A DNA stretch of 64,000 bases from NCBI GenBank assembly GCA_963703175.1, contig OY969794.1:1-64000 (forward strand). The letters are read 5' to 3'. Numbering within the stretch: the stretch's first letter is position 1; each line of letters starts with the position of its first letter. The notes beneath the pieces are model-generated. The model searched no databases. It was not told the origin of the DNA and was given only the letters and a program-made list of their open reading frames with translations. This stretch comes from VRUE01 sp963703175 (GTDB lineage: Bacteria; Actinomycetota; Thermoleophilia; Solirubrobacterales; 70-9). Below, in pieces: positions 6,460-14,908 of the stretch. Position numbers and translations under genes: made by a program.

Positions 6460-7824
6460 TTATGCCTGGAGGCGCACCAGCGCTGCATCTATACGCCGCA
6501 ACGATTCCTCGCGTCCCAGCGCCGCCAGCGACTCGAAGATGCCGGGCGAGACCGTGCTGCCGCTGATCGCGACACGAATCGGTTGATACACCCGCCCCGG
6601 CTTAAGACCGAGTCGCTCGGGCAGCGGCGACAGCGCCGCCTCGACCGCCACAGAATCGAAGTCATCTGCCTCGGCAAGCGCGTCGCGAGCGGCCTTCAAA
6701 GCCGCCGGTGCCTCCTCCTTCATCGTCTTGCGCCAAGCCTTCTCGTCCTCCACCGGGGGCTCGAAGAGAAAGCGGATCAGCGGCCAGACCTCCTCCAGAG
6801 TCTGCGCTTTCTCCTGCACGATCTCGCAGGCCGCTCGCAGCTGATCGTCCGCCGGACGGCCGAGGTGTGCAGCCACCACCTCGAGGTACTCGTCGAGGGG
6901 CAGCTCGCGCATATAACGGCCGTTGATCCAGCGCAGCTTCTTCTCATCGAAGATCGCCGCCGCTTTGCCGACGTCCTCAACCCGGAAGCGCTTGACCAGT
7001 TCCTCAGTGGAGATCAAGGTCGCGTCGTCGTCGGCACCCCAGCCCAACAGGGCCACGTAGTTACGCACCGCTGCCGGCAAGTAACCAGCCTCGCGCAGCT
7101 CCTGCACCGAGGCAGCGCCATGGCGCTTGGAGAGCTTGCGCCCGTCTGGGCCATGCAGGAGGGGCAGATGCGCGTAGCGCGGCGGCTCGAAGCCGAGCGC
7201 CTCAAGCACCAGCAGCTGCTTCGGAGTATTGGAGAGATGGTCGTCACCGCGGACTACGTCGCTGATCCCCATCTCCGCGTCATCCACCGCGACGGCGAAG
7301 TTGTAGAGGACCGAACCATCGCCACGGGCGATGACGAAGTCGTCGTAGCTGCGGTTGGGGAAGCTGACCGGGCCGTGGATTAGGTCCTCGACCACGGTCT
7401 CGCCCTCGTCGGGCACCCGCAGCCGCACTGCAGCGTTCGCGGTGTCGACCGGCTCGCCCCGATAACCGCGGTCGGCGCCGTGCTCTGCCTTCCAAGCCTC
7501 GACGTCCTTTGCCGTAGCGGAGTCGCGATAGGCCGCGCCACTCTCCAGCAGCCGCTGCAGGGCGGCCTCGTGGCTCGCCGAGCGGGAAGCCTGCGATACC
7601 GGGCCCCCGTCCCAGTCAATCTCAAGCCAGCGCAGCGCATCGAGAATCTGCTCGACGTTCTCCTCGGTCGAGCGCTCGCGATCGGTGTCCTCGATCCGCA
7701 ACACCAGGGAACCCCCCTCGTGGCGTGCTGCCAGCCAGTTGTAGAGTGCCGTCCTCGCCCCGCCGATGTGCAGCGCACCGGTCGGCGAGGGAGCAAATCT
7801 CAAACGGGGGTTATCGCTGGTCAT
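6460..7824 (-). CDS. gltX: Glutamyl-tRNA synthetase
   Basis: A 454-residue class I aminoacyl-tRNA synthetase that charges tRNA-Glu (and possibly tRNA-Gln if an amidotransferase is present). The HIGH-type motif is PSPTGALHIGGARTAL near the N-terminus and the KMSKS-type motif is KLSKRHG. The anticodon-binding C-terminal domain is complete. The ATG at 7824 (MTSDNPRLRFAPSP) fits the family start. This ATG and the ATG of the divergent nfo gene share the palindrome CATG, so there is no intergenic space and each gene's expression signals must lie in the other's coding region. Confidence 0.96.
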   Translation of the reverse strand: MTSDNPRLRFAPSPTGALHIGGARTALYNWLAARHEGGSLVLRIEDTDRERSTEENVEQILDALRWLEIDWDGGPVSQASRSASHEAALQRLLESGAAYRDSATAKDVEAWKAEHGADRGYRGEPVDTANAAVRLRVPDEGETVVEDLIHGPVSFPNRSYDDFVIARGDGSVLYNFAVAVDDAEMGISDVVRGDDHLSNTPKQLLVLEALGFEPPRYAHLPLLHGPDGRKLSKRHGAASVQELREAGYLPAAVRNYVALLGWGADDDATLISTEELVKRFRVEDVGKAAAIFDEKKLRWINGRYMRELPLDEYLEVVAAHLGRPADDQLRAACEIVQEKAQTLEEVWPLIRFLFEPPVEDEKAWRKTMKEEAPAALKAARDALAEADDFDSVAVEAALSPLPERLGLKPGRVYQPIRVAISGSTVSPGIFESLAALGREESLRRIDAALVRLQA

Positions 7825-8686
7825 GTTGATCGGGGCGCATGTTTCCACGGCAGGTGGTCTCGCCAACGCAATCGAGCGCGGCGATGAACGCGGCTGCGAA
7901 TCTATCCAGATCTTCAATCAGAGTCCGCGGATGTGGCGGCCGACCAAGTACGGCCCCGACGACTTCACGGCATTTAAAGAGGCGATGGACGCCTCCTCGG
8001 TCGAAGCAGTCGTGATCCACGCGGTCTACCTGATCAACTGCGCCTCGAAAGACAAAGAGCTGCGCAAAAAATCCCTTGCCTCGCTCACCCATGCCCTGCG
8101 GATTGGCGACGGGATCGGCGCCGCCGGTGTCGTGCTCCATCCCGGCGCGCAGAAAGGCGAGCCGCTGGGACCCTCGATCAAACGCGCAGCCAAAGTCATC
8201 GCGGCAGCGCTGAAGGACAGCGACAACTGCCCCCTGCTGCTCGAGCAGACCGCAGGTCATAAAGGGCTGCTGGGCCGCGACTTCGACCAGACCGCGGAGC
8301 TGCTCGACCTCGCCGGAGGCGGCAAACGCCTCGGCCTCTGCCTCGACTCCTGCCACCTCTTCGTCCAGGGCTACGACGTCACCGACGCCAAGCACCTGGG
8401 CGCGATCGTCGACGAAGCCGATGAAAAGGTCGGTCTCGAGCGCCTGCGCTGCCTGCACGTCAACGACGCCGGCGCCCCATTCGGCTCCAACCGCGACCGC
8501 CACGCCAACATCGGCAAAGGTGAGATGGGCAAACAGGGCCTAGCCGCATTCCTCTCCGAGCCCCGCTTCGAGGGCCTCCCCGCGACCCTTGAGACGCCAG
8601 GGCCAAACAAGAAAGGCCCAGACAAAAAAGAAGTGACGGCAGCGAAGCGCTTGCGGCAGACCGGGCTCAAACGCCGCAAGAAGTGA
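7823..8686 (+). CDS. nfo: Deoxyribonuclease IV (AP endonuclease)
   Basis: A 287-residue TIM-barrel AP endonuclease of the Nfo/EndoIV type for base-excision repair. It starts as the family does with MLIGAHVSTAGGL. Metal-ligand motifs are visible: FNQSPRMW, VIHAVYLINCA, VLHPGA, LLEQTAGHKG, CLDSCHLFVQGYD, HVNDA, GSNRDRHANIGKG and the C-terminal TLETPG. A GGGGG run at 7806-7810 is the only candidate ribosome-binding site. The C-terminus carries a basic tail (KRLRQTGLKRRKK). It is divergent from gltX with overlapping start codons. Confidence 0.95.
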   Translation: MLIGAHVSTAGGLANAIERGDERGCESIQIFNQSPRMWRPTKYGPDDFTAFKEAMDASSVEAVVIHAVYLINCASKDKELRKKSLASLTHALRIGDGIGAAGVVLHPGAQKGEPLGPSIKRAAKVIAAALKDSDNCPLLLEQTAGHKGLLGRDFDQTAELLDLAGGGKRLGLCLDSCHLFVQGYDVTDAKHLGAIVDEADEKVGLERLRCLHVNDAGAPFGSNRDRHANIGKGEMGKQGLAAFLSEPRFEGLPATLETPGPNKKGPDKKEVTAAKRLRQTGLKRRKK

Positions 8687-8813
8687 GCAACGGCGATCCG
8701 CTCCGCGGGATTCGCCCGCAGGACGACCGGGCTTCCGCCGGCTCCCGGGGGATGTTGGAGCTCTTTGTCCCCTATAGAGGCTACAAAGCACCATTCTGCG
8801 GCGCGGGGGCCGG

Positions 8814-10103
8814 CTATTTGATGTGGACGCCGGAGATCGCGCGGGAGATGACCAGGCGCTGGATCTCGGAGGTGCCCTCGAAGATCGTGTAGATCTTGGC
8901 GTCGCGGTGCATTCGCTCGACCGGGAACTCGCGCGTGTAGCCGTTGCCGCCGAGGATCTGGATCGCCCGCTCGGTAGCCCAGACGGCGACCTCGCCGGCC
9001 TTCAGCTTCGACATCGAGCCCTCGGCGTTCTCGAACTTCTGGCCGGTACGACCCATCCAGGCGGCACGCCAGACCAGCAGCCGGGCGGCGTCGATCTCCA
9101 TCTTCATGTCGGCCAAGGCGAAGGCAATCGATTGATTCTCGATGATCGCCTTGCCGAACTGCTGCCGCTCTTTGGCGTATCCAAGCGAGTACTCGTAGGC
9201 GGCGCGGGCGATGCCGATCGCCTGCGCGCCGACAGTTGGCCGGCTCGCCTCGAAGGTCTGCATCGCTGCCTGCGATTTTGAGCTCTTGCCCTCGCGGACG
9301 CGTGCGAGACGCTCGTCGAGCTTCTCCTTGCCGCCGAGCAGACAAGAGCCCGGGATGCGGCAGTCGTCGAGGTGGACGTCGGCGGTGTGCGAAGCGCGCA
9401 GGCCGTGCTTCTTTACCTTGGCGCCCTGCTCGCAGCCCTTGGTCCCCGGCGGGATAATGAAGGCCGCGTGTCCACGCGAGCGCAGCTCGCGGTCGACCGA
9501 GGCGATCACCACGTGGACGCCGGCGATGCCGCCGTTGGTCGCCCAGGCCTTCTGGCCGTTCAGCACCCATTCGTCGTTGGCCTCGTCGTACTTGGCGCTG
9601 GTGCGGATCGCCGCCACATCGGAGCCGGCATCCGGCTCCGAGGAGCAGAATGCCGCGACCTGCGGCTCGTCGGCAGTGCCAAAGCACTGCGGGATCCACT
9701 CGCCCATCTGCTCCGGGGTCCCCTGCCCGAAAATTGCGGCGACAGCAAGCGAGGTGCCCATGATCGCCATGCCGATGCCGGCATCGCCCCAGAACAGCTC
9801 CTCGTTGGCGATCGGCAGCGTCAGGCCAGAGTCGTCGCCAAAGAACTGGCCCAGCGCTTCAAAGCTGTACAGGCCGATCTTGGCGGCCTCCTGGATCACC
9901 GGCCAAGGGGTCTCCTCGCGCTCGTCCCACTCCTCCGCCGCGGGCCGTACAACGCCCTCGGCAAAGCCGCGCACCCAGTCGCGGATGTCCTTTTGATCCT
10001 GATTTAACTCGAGCGTGAACTTGGGGCCCTCGGCCCCGGCGCTGTCACCAGCTGCCTCTGCCACGACTTGCTCTGCCTCTGCCACTGCTGAAGAATCGCT
10101 CAT
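8814..10103 (-). CDS. Acyl-CoA dehydrogenase
   Basis: A 429-residue FAD-dependent acyl-CoA dehydrogenase. After an Ala/Glu-rich N-terminus come the alpha-helical domain (LNQDQKDIRDWVRGFAEGVV), the FAD/acyl-CoA signature (AFCSSEPDAGSDVAAI, then NGQKAWATNGG) and the C-terminal domain with QILGGNGYTREFPVERMHRD. The catalytic glutamate lies in IYTIFEGTSEIQ. It catalyses the first dehydrogenation of fatty-acid or amino-acid-derived acyl-CoA; chain-length preference cannot be read from sequence. It is monocistronic and convergent with nfo. Confidence 0.93.
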   Translation of the reverse strand: MSDSSAVAEAEQVVAEAAGDSAGAEGPKFTLELNQDQKDIRDWVRGFAEGVVRPAAEEWDEREETPWPVIQEAAKIGLYSFEALGQFFGDDSGLTLPIANEELFWGDAGIGMAIMGTSLAVAAIFGQGTPEQMGEWIPQCFGTADEPQVAAFCSSEPDAGSDVAAIRTSAKYDEANDEWVLNGQKAWATNGGIAGVHVVIASVDRELRSRGHAAFIIPPGTKGCEQGAKVKKHGLRASHTADVHLDDCRIPGSCLLGGKEKLDERLARVREGKSSKSQAAMQTFEASRPTVGAQAIGIARAAYEYSLGYAKERQQFGKAIIENQSIAFALADMKMEIDAARLLVWRAAWMGRTGQKFENAEGSMSKLKAGEVAVWATERAIQILGGNGYTREFPVERMHRDAKIYTIFEGTSEIQRLVISRAISGVHIK

Positions 10104-10132
10104 ATCGCGATCCTACACGGAATTGTGTCGGA

Positions 10133-10528
10133 TTAGACGCCGGGAGACTCAGATGCAAGGTCGCGCAGATCGAACGCCCGCAGTCCCTCTGGACCGCCAT
10201 CCGTGTGGTCAAAGAAGCGCCGGTTGATGCAGTCATACTCGGGACCATCGCCGACGTAGGCGCGCTCGACCGAGAAGGGGCAGTGGGGAAGCGCATTTCC
10301 GGTCATCTTGACTCCGCCGAAACCACCCGGCTGCTGCACGGCCTCGAGCTCGACCTTGGCGCCGAAAACCCCCTGCATGCAACCGACGTACTGGGTGCCG
10401 GTCAGGCCGTCGACGATGCTGTACAGATAGCGACAGCCAATTTCGACACAACCGCGCGGCTCGACCATTTTGTCGCAAAAAGAACGGCACTGGCGACACT
10501 CACCGGTCTTCTGGCGCGTAGCGGGCAC
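10133..10528 (-). CDS. Conserved cysteine-rich protein of unknown function
   Basis: A 131-residue protein with a GTG start and eight cysteines (11, 14, 18, 27, 32, 50, 83, 100). The first five are dense (CRQCRSFC..GCVEIGC), followed by GCMQGVF, PHCPFSVERAYV and DCINRRF. The pattern suggests metal or iron-sulfur binding. There is no signal peptide or membrane segment. I do not recognise a named family. It lies only 9 bp downstream of dnaE on the same strand and is probably co-transcribed with it, so a link to DNA replication or repair is possible but not shown. Confidence 0.7.
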   Translation of the reverse strand: MPATRQKTGECRQCRSFCDKMVEPRGCVEIGCRYLYSIVDGLTGTQYVGCMQGVFGAKVELEAVQQPGGFGGVKMTGNALPHCPFSVERAYVGDGPEYDCINRRFFDHTDGGPEGLRAFDLRDLASESPGV

Positions 10529-10537
10529 AACAGAAGT

Positions 10538-13500
10538 CTAGGCAGCCAGAGCGTCTGCGCCTAGGACGTGGTCCAACTCAGCCCGCAGCTTGCTCGAGTG
10601 GCGCACCTTGAACTCCTCGCCCAACTTCCACTCGCGCGCCTTGCCATCTTGCCCGGGGATCGCTAGGTACACCTCAGCATCACCCTTGTGGTCGGCAAAA
10701 ACGGTCTTCAATTCCTCGATCAGATGAGGGTTGTCGAGGCTCGCTAGGTCGATCTCTAGTTTCAGTGGCTCCGCCGGCGCGGCCGCCGCCGCAGTCGCCC
10801 TGGCCATCTCCTCGACACCGGGTTCAAAGCGCTCTGCTTCCTGTACGACCAGCTTGGTCTCACCGCGGTCCTTGTGGTCGATCCGGCCACGGACGAGCAC
10901 AACGGCGTCGGTCTCGATCACCCCAGCGCTCTCCGCCTGGTCGGCCTTGAAGACGAGCATCTCAACCTGACCCTCGACGTCGTCAAGCGTCGCAAACATC
11001 ATCTGGCTGCCGCTCTTGGTGCGGATCTTCTTGCAGTCGGCGACGATGCCGCCGACCGTCACCCAGGCACCATCCGGCTTGTTGGCCAGGTCCGCCAGGC
11101 TGCAATCGACACGGGCACGCAACGCCTCGCGCACTTCTGAGAGCGGGTGCGACGAGAGGTAGGTGCCGAGCGTCTCCTTCTCCATCGTCAGCAATTCTCG
11201 CCGCTCGAACTCAGCTGCCGAGATCGGCGGCCGGTGATGGGAGCTGGACGCGCTCTCCCCTCCCCCGTTGGCGTCGGCGTCGCCGAAATCGAAGATCGAG
11301 CCCTGGCCCAGCTGGGCGTCCTCCTGCGCTTTCTGCCCGGCCGACTGCGCCGCCGGCAACGCCTCCAGCATCCCCCGCCGAGTCGCCCCGGTCGAATCCA
11401 GCGCGCCACACTTGATCAAGCATTCGATCGCTCGTTTGTTGACGGCCCGCGAGTCGACCCGCTCGCAGAAATCCCAGATCGAGGCGATCGGCGAATCCCC
11501 GCGGGCCCGCAAAATCGCCTCGACGGCACTGTGGCCAACGTTCTTCACCGCGTCGAGGCCGAAACGGATCGCCTTCTCGTTGACGACGAAACTGTGGTCG
11601 GAGGTATTGACGTCCGGCGGCAGCACGTCGATCCCCATCTCGGCACAGCGGTTAACGAAGAAAGGCACCTTGTCTTTGGTGCTCATCACCGAGGAGATCA
11701 CCGCCGCCATGTACTCGGCCGGGTAGTTGGCCTTGAGGTAAGCCGTGCGGTAGGAGATCAGCCCGTAGCAGGCAGCGTGGGACTTGTTGAAGGAGTAGTC
11801 GGCGGCCGCTTCGTTCAGCTTCCAGAGGTCCTTGGCGACATTGTCGGCGGTCTCGGATTCCTTCAGACCCTGCATGAATTTGTCCTTCATCGTCGCCATC
11901 AGCTCGCGCTTCTTCTTGCCGATCGCCTTGCGCAGGTCGTCCGCCTCAGCGCCCGAGAAGCCCGCCATCGAGCGCGAGATCTCCATCAGCTGCTCCTGGT
12001 AGATCACGCAGCCGTGGGTCTCCTCGGTGATCGCGCGCAGCCGTGGGTCGGGGTAGCGCACCGTCGAGGGATCTTTCTTGCCTTTGGCGTAGGTAGGGAT
12101 GTACGCCATCGCGCCGGGCCGGTAGAGGGCGCCGAGCGCGACCAGGTCGGCAAACTCGGTTGGCCCGACCTTGCGCAGGGCATCGCGCATCCCCTCCGAC
12201 TCGAACTGGAAGACGCCGGTCGAGTCGCCTTGGGCGAGCATCGCGTAGGTCTTGGCATCGTCGATCGGGATCTGCTCCATGTCGATCGTCTCGCCGCGCG
12301 AGCGGGCGATGATCTCGATCGCGTCCTCGATCACGTCGAGGTTGCGCAGGCCGAGGAAGTCCATCTTCAGCAGCCCGATCTCCTCGATCGGTCCCATCGA
12401 GTACTGCGTCACGATCTTGTACTGGCGCTCCGGCTTGGCGGAGCCGTTGCCGTTGCCGGCCGCCGCCGGCGCGTTGCGATCCTCGGCCAGCTGCAGGGGC
12501 ACGATCTCCTGCAACGGCCGGTCGGCGATCACCACCGCGGCGGCGTGGATCGAGTTGTTGCGGATGATCCCCTCGAGCCCCTGGGCGACGTCGATGACCT
12601 TCTTCGCGTCGGCCTCCTCGTCATAAGTTCGTTTCAGCTCCTGACCCTTCCTCAGGCATTCCTCGAAGGAAGGACTGCGGCCCATGATCGGCTCCGGGAT
12701 CTGCTTCGCCAAGCGGTCGCCGGTGGCGTAATCGAAGCCGAGCACGCGTGCGGCGTCGCGGGTCGCAGCACGAGGCGCCATCTTGCCGAAGGTGATGATC
12801 TGCGCGACCGATTCGCGCCCGTACTTGTCACCGACGTAGCGGATCATCCGCTCGCGGCCGCGGACTGAGAAATCGATGTCGATATCCGGCATCGATTTGC
12901 GGCCCGGGTTGAGGAAGCGCTCGAAGATCAGACCCTCGGCGAGTGGATCCAGGTCGGTGATCTTGAGCACGTAAGAGACGATTGAGCCGGCCGCAGAGCC
13001 GCGCCCCGGGCCGACGGCGACGCCGTTTTCCTTGGCGTAGCGGACGAAATCCCAGACGATCAGGAAATAGGAGGAGAAGCCCATCTCCTCAATTACGCCG
13101 AGCTCAAACTCCATCCGCTCGACCGCCTCGGCCGGCGGCGGGTCGCCATAGCGGGCACGCAGGCCCTCGCCGGCGATGCGCCGCAACATCTCCTCCGGCT
13201 CGGAACCATCCTCAGTCGGGTAGCGCGGCAGCAGCAGGCTGCCCAGCTCGATGTTCAAAGAGCAGCGCTCCGCGATCTCCAGCGAGGTCGGGACCGCCTC
13301 GGGCCACTCGGAAAATGACTCGTGCATTTCCTCGGAGCTCTTGATGTAGAACTCGTTGGTGTCGAAGCTCATCTTCGGCGCTTCCAGGGTCGACTTCGTC
13401 TGCACGCAGAGCAACGCAGCATGGTTGTTGAAGTCCTCGCGCCGCAGGTAGTGGACGTCGGCGGTACCGACCAGTGGGCGGTTGAGCTCACGGGCGAAGC

Positions 13501-14080
13501 GGACGATCCCTTGATTGGCCTTCTCTTGCTCCTCGATCCCGTTCTTTTGCACCTCGAAGTAGACCTGCTCGGGACCAAATGCTTGGATCAAATCGTCGAG
13601 ATGGGCGCGGGCGTCGTCGGCTCGCTCTTCGACCAGTCGGCGACAGAAGCGCGACTGCAGGCAGCCGGTAAGGACGATGACCCCCTCGGCGTGAGCGGCG
13701 AGCATCTCCATGTCAACATTGGCCTTGCCACGCGAGAAGCCTTCGAGGAAACCGGCCGAGGTGAGCTTGACCAGGTTGGCGAAGCCGGCGTCATTTTCGG
13801 CCAGAAGGGTGATGTGGTTGCGCTCGTACTTGGGCTTCTCTTTGATCGTCTTGACGTCGTCGACGAGGTAGGCCTCAAGTCCCGCGATCGGCTTGATCCC
13901 GTGTTTCTGGCAAGCCTTGTAAAGATCGACCGCGCCGTTCATCACGCCGTGATCGGTTAGCCCCAGGGCCGGCTGCCCCAACTCCGCTGCCCGCGCCGCC
14001 ATCGCATCGATCTTGCAAGCGCCATCAAGCAGCGAGTACTCGCTGTGGGCGTGAAGATGAACGGCGGCAGGTGAACTCAC
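10538..14080 (-). CDS. dnaE: DNA polymerase III alpha subunit
   Basis: The 1180-residue replicative polymerase, complete, with a GTG start. The PHP domain begins at once (VHLHAHSEYSLLDG, H8/H10/H12). The palm holds GPGRGSAAGSIVSY (358-370) and the catalytic aspartates in PDIDIDF (398-404). The tau-binding and helix-hairpin-helix region follows (SFNKSHAACYGLISYRTAYLKANYP is part of it). The OB-fold near 1000 is VTVGGIVADCKKIRTKSG. The protein is DnaE1-type by length. An intergenic region of 132 bp separates it from the divergent response-regulator gene. Confidence 0.97.
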   Translation of the reverse strand: MSSPAAVHLHAHSEYSLLDGACKIDAMAARAAELGQPALGLTDHGVMNGAVDLYKACQKHGIKPIAGLEAYLVDDVKTIKEKPKYERNHITLLAENDAGFANLVKLTSAGFLEGFSRGKANVDMEMLAAHAEGVIVLTGCLQSRFCRRLVEERADDARAHLDDLIQAFGPEQVYFEVQKNGIEEQEKANQGIVRFARELNRPLVGTADVHYLRREDFNNHAALLCVQTKSTLEAPKMSFDTNEFYIKSSEEMHESFSEWPEAVPTSLEIAERCSLNIELGSLLLPRYPTEDGSEPEEMLRRIAGEGLRARYGDPPPAEAVERMEFELGVIEEMGFSSYFLIVWDFVRYAKENGVAVGPGRGSAAGSIVSYVLKITDLDPLAEGLIFERFLNPGRKSMPDIDIDFSVRGRERMIRYVGDKYGRESVAQIITFGKMAPRAATRDAARVLGFDYATGDRLAKQIPEPIMGRSPSFEECLRKGQELKRTYDEEADAKKVIDVAQGLEGIIRNNSIHAAAVVIADRPLQEIVPLQLAEDRNAPAAAGNGNGSAKPERQYKIVTQYSMGPIEEIGLLKMDFLGLRNLDVIEDAIEIIARSRGETIDMEQIPIDDAKTYAMLAQGDSTGVFQFESEGMRDALRKVGPTEFADLVALGALYRPGAMAYIPTYAKGKKDPSTVRYPDPRLRAITEETHGCVIYQEQLMEISRSMAGFSGAEADDLRKAIGKKKRELMATMKDKFMQGLKESETADNVAKDLWKLNEAAADYSFNKSHAACYGLISYRTAYLKANYPAEYMAAVISSVMSTKDKVPFFVNRCAEMGIDVLPPDVNTSDHSFVVNEKAIRFGLDAVKNVGHSAVEAILRARGDSPIASIWDFCERVDSRAVNKRAIECLIKCGALDSTGATRRGMLEALPAAQSAGQKAQEDAQLGQGSIFDFGDADANGGGESASSSHHRPPISAAEFERRELLTMEKETLGTYLSSHPLSEVREALRARVDCSLADLANKPDGAWVTVGGIVADCKKIRTKSGSQMMFATLDDVEGQVEMLVFKADQAESAGVIETDAVVLVRGRIDHKDRGETKLVVQEAERFEPGVEEMARATAAAAAPAEPLKLEIDLASLDNPHLIEELKTVFADHKGDAEVYLAIPGQDGKAREWKLGEEFKVRHSSKLRAELDHVLGADALAA

Positions 14081-14212
14081 GGGCTGCGCTCGATCATGCC
14101 AAGCGAGGCAGATGGCAATTGCCCCTGAATAGGCATCTTCCCCGCTATCTCCGTGCCTAAATTCGCACTAAAAGCCCAGCGGAACGTGTCAAAGCCGGGC
14201 TAACATCGCTTC

Positions 14213-14908
14213 GTGCTCACAAATGAGACCGACTTGACTGAGGGGCGCGTGCTTGTCGTCGAGGACGACGAGGAGATCGCCGATGTGCTGCGGCGGTCCT
14301 TGCGCAATGAGGGCTATGAAGTGCGCACCTCTGGCGACGGGGTCGATGCGCTCGACGTCGCCGCGGGCTTCGTCCCTGACCTGGTCGTGCTCGACCTCGG
14401 CCTGCCAAGGCTCGACGGGGTCGAGGTTTGTCGCCAACTGCGCGCCGACAGCGACGTGCCGATCCTGATCCTGACCGCGCGCAGCGAGACCGAGGACCGG
14501 GTCGACGGCCTCGACAGCGGCGCCGACGACTACCTGGTCAAGCCATTCGAGCGCAAGGAGTTGTTGGCCAGAATCCGGGCACTGCTGCGGCGGCGTCCGC
14601 CGCGGGGCTCGGCTTCGCTGCAGGTTGGCGACCTGAGCCTCAACCCGGACACGCGCGAAGTGCGGCGCGGGGAACGCGAGATCGAGCTGACCAACCGCGA
14701 GTTTGAGCTGCTCGAGTACCTGATGCACAACGAGCGCCTCGTCGTCTCGCGCGAGCGGCTGCTCGACGAGGTTTGGGGCTATGACCCGATGGCGGCAACC
14801 AACACGATCGACGTTTTCATCTCCAACCTTCGCCGCAAGATCGAGGATGGCGCCGAGACACGCCTGCTGCACACCAAACGCGGCGCCGGCTACGTGCTGA
14901 AAGCGTAA
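14213..14908 (+). CDS. OmpR/MprA-type response regulator
   Basis: A 231-residue response regulator with a GTG start. The receiver has the acidic pair in VVEDDEE, phosphoacceptor D61 in VVLDLGLP, the switch Thr in ILTAR and K110 in DDYLVKPF. The C-terminal winged-helix domain ends with the typical TNTIDVFISNLRRKIE..LHTKRGAGYVLKA. It is the DNA-binding half of a two-component pair; its stop is directly followed by the ATG of the kinase gene. It resembles MprA/TcrA-type envelope-stress regulators of actinobacteria; the stimulus is unknown. Confidence 0.93.
   Translation: MLTNETDLTEGRVLVVEDDEEIADVLRRSLRNEGYEVRTSGDGVDALDVAAGFVPDLVVLDLGLPRLDGVEVCRQLRADSDVPILILTARSETEDRVDGLDSGADDYLVKPFERKELLARIRALLRRRPPRGSASLQVGDLSLNPDTREVRRGEREIELTNREFELLEYLMHNERLVVSRERLLDEVWGYDPMAATNTIDVFISNLRRKIEDGAETRLLHTKRGAGYVLKA

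Noticed and set aside
8683..8892. Possible small gene after nfo
   Set aside because: It overlaps the acyl-CoA dehydrogenase 3' end and has no family match; the gap 8687-8813 shows nothing else convincing.
11147..12868. A 573-codon open frame on the plus strand inside dnaE, and similar long antisense frames over pnp, carB, infB and corA
   Set aside because: They are mirror frames caused by high GC at codon position three; they have no family motifs, while the opposite strand encodes complete conserved enzymes.
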